Assembly: GCA_963565915.1 (NCBI GenBank)
Contig: OY751489.1
Coordinates: 3,782,001 to 3,846,000, forward strand
From: Entoloma clypeatum
Taxonomy: Eukaryota; Basidiomycota; Agaricomycetes; Agaricales; Entolomataceae
Direction: 5' to 3'
Length of the DNA stretch: 64,000 nucleotides
Of this stretch, positions 62,551 to 64,000 are shown piece by piece (position 1 is the stretch's first letter; the number at the start of each line of letters is the position of its first letter). The position numbers and the translations under genes are program-made. The notes beneath the pieces are model-generated. The model ran no database searches. It was not told the origin of the DNA and was given only the letters and a program-made list of their open reading frames with translations.

Positions 62551-63596
62551 ATATATCCTTTGCGTAATTGATCGTTTACAAATTCGGATACTTCTTTCCT
62601 TTCATCCGGTGACAGGGGATAGACTTTGGCCTTCTTTGGTACGAAATCCGGTTTTAAGTCTATAGCGTGGTCCCATGGTTTCCTGACTGGTAATCTCTCC
62701 GATGCTTTCTTTTCAAAGACTGATAGATATTTGTGATATTTCCGGGGGACAACCTGTTCTGCCGGTACTTCATCTGAGGGTTCTCCTTTAGCTGCCCTGA
62801 GCGTGTGGATTACTTCCTCCTCCATTTCTTCCTCATTTCCTTCTACTACTTCTTCCATTCTTCCGCCCCATCTGGTTCTTGCAGTTTTATTTAAATAACG
62901 TGTTCGACGCATGCCACATTCTTCTGGACATCTTGATAGTTTAATTTCCGCCTTTTCCCAATCGATTTCTGGATTATGGCGTTTCAGCCAGGTATGTCCA
63001 ACAATAATTTTAGCTTTCCCTAGGTTGCATGCCTCAAACACGGCTATCTCCACATGTCCTTTATACCGCATAGCCATGACTGCTTCATGCGTGATCGAAC
63101 CTCCTTGGTTAAGCGTGCCATCAACGTTGTAGACCCGAATGGGGAAAGGTAGTTCCCTTAATTTAATGTTGTTCCTTTTGGCGAAGTCCAGATCTATGAA
63201 CATCCCTGTCGCCCCTGAGTCTAATAATGCTTCAACATCAAAGGTGCGTTTGTCCTGCAACGTTTCCAGCGTGATTTTCATCATAAGCTCCTTTTCCAAA
63301 GAAGCGGATCGAATAAAAGATGGTTCCCCCATAGAGTCCGTTTGCCTAGTTAAGTTATCTGATTCTTTGCAACAGGGAATTAAGCATTCATCCGTAGGGG
63401 ACGAACCAAGCCTCGTTTCTGAGGGCTCCCCAATGATATAGTTTACAAGTGTATCTAAGTCCGATTCATCTTTTTTTGGTTTTTCTTTCCTACTAGGTTT
63501 CTCTAATAGTATTTTATTGTACGTAACTGCAGCATCCGTAAGTTTCTGAAACCAAGATTTTACAATGTCCTTATGTACGTAAGAGTCTATAGGCAA
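62551..63596 (-). pseudogene. GypJ protease region
   Basis: Open frame from 63596 to a stop at 62529, just past the deletion. LLDSGATGMFIDLDF near 63210-63235 is the aspartic protease active site. RT would begin after the SEFVNDQLRKGY stretch but is deleted there. The upstream part (residues 1-60) is the gag-protease linker. Confidence 0.85.
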
Positions 63597-64000
63597 ACAT
63601 TCATATCGATTTGTCAGAGCCAGCGGGGGATTTACTGGTTGACGTTCACAAAACCCTGCTGCCCAGCAGCTTGTCCATTGTTCTGACCATTGGGATTCGG
63701 CGCAGGCGCGCCAATCACACCCCTTGGTCCATTTGCGGCTTGTCGTGCTTGACGCCTTGCCGTGATTTGTCGTAAGATTTCTTCTTCCTCATGTTCGTCG
63801 ATTTGTTCAATCACAGCCGCTCGCACCTTGCGTTGTGGCCGTCTGCATTCCCGGGCGAAATGCCCCTGTCCTCCGCAATTGTAACAATTACCAGGCGCTC
63901 GGCGCTGGTTTCTATCGACCTCCATAGCATTGGGATCTCGGCGTCCCTGACCTTGCTGTCCGTTTTGCTGCGGGGCTCGGTACCCCCCGTACTGTTGTTG
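63597..64000 (-). pseudogene. GypJ gag C-terminus (partial)
   Basis: 63925-63632 (minus) reads a CCHC zinc knuckle (CYNCGGQGHFARECRRPQ), an acidic linker (DEHEEEEILRQITARRQ) and a Gln/Asn/Gly-rich tail. Gag continues past 64000. The frame ends at 63632, 36 bp before the protease frame opens, as in GypI. Confidence 0.82.

Larger units (their letters stand above)
60336..64000 (-). mobile_element. GypJ: GypI-family chromovirus with internal RT deletion, runs off the window
   Basis: 3' LTR 60336-60624 (289 bp) preceded by CCTGC as half of a possible duplication. Compared with GypI, 920 bp are missing at the 62550/62551 junction (equal to GypI 15667-16586), taking nearly all of RT. The remaining regions are far better preserved than in GypI. 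The 5' part lies beyond 64000. Confidence 0.9.

Overview
This window appears to come from a basidiomycete fungus, probably an Agaricomycete. The evidence is introns of about 50 bases with GTRNGT/YAG borders, chromodomain Ty3/Gypsy elements, and a TET/JBP-like dioxygenase gene beside a KDZ-type transposase. It is almost entirely a nested transposable-element island. Almost no ordinary host gene is visible, and no rRNA, tRNA, CRISPR array or prokaryotic feature was seen. Names such as GypA or CopE are local labels.

Layout. (1) 1-22612: a decayed Gypsy on the minus strand (GypD') carries a ~0.5 kb MITE (364-860) and is split by GypA (1726-20640, TSD AGTTT). GypA is itself split by CopF (7449-13231, TSD ATCTT) and GypI (13429-19641, TSD CAAGT). 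(2) 22645-36448: a minus-strand Copia (CopE) is broken up by a solo LTR, GypB (a relative of GypA), a TA-flanked non-autonomous element and a Tc1-like transposon. An 823-bp inversion runs through CopE and the GypB 5' LTR. GypB also holds a 5'-truncated LINE. (3) 36449-40750: a non-LTR-retroelement island with a TET/JBP-like gene, a PD-(D/E)XK-like pseudogene, a small spliced gene and the C-terminus of a KDZ transposase. (4) 40751-46476: chromovirus GypD. (5) 46477-51603: minus-strand GypH, with a solo GypA-type LTR in its gag. (6) 51604-64000: GypK, split by the young Copia CopG (51748-57530) and by CopL, which is in turn split by GypJ.

The most interesting system is in the GypA/GypB family. 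Downstream of pol, on the opposite strand, lies an extra gene with one 50-bp intron. Splicing joins two half motifs into a C-x2-C-x6-C-x11-C-x2-C-x6-C (Zn2Cys6-like) cluster. The GypB copy is open; the GypA copy keeps the splice sites but is broken. Three Gypsy families also show the layout expected for self-priming: a short RNA 5'-end sequence 33-34 nt after a TATA-like box is complementary to the site just inside the 5' LTR.

Decay is dominated by C-to-T and G-to-A changes at CpG, with CGA-to-TGA stops in most old elements. A 2.46-kb tract of GypA and GypB is apparently identical in inverted orientation although the flanks have diverged. CopG has identical LTRs and an intact 1575-aa ORF, so it is the youngest and most probably functional element. 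All calls were made by reading the sequence; no database search was run.
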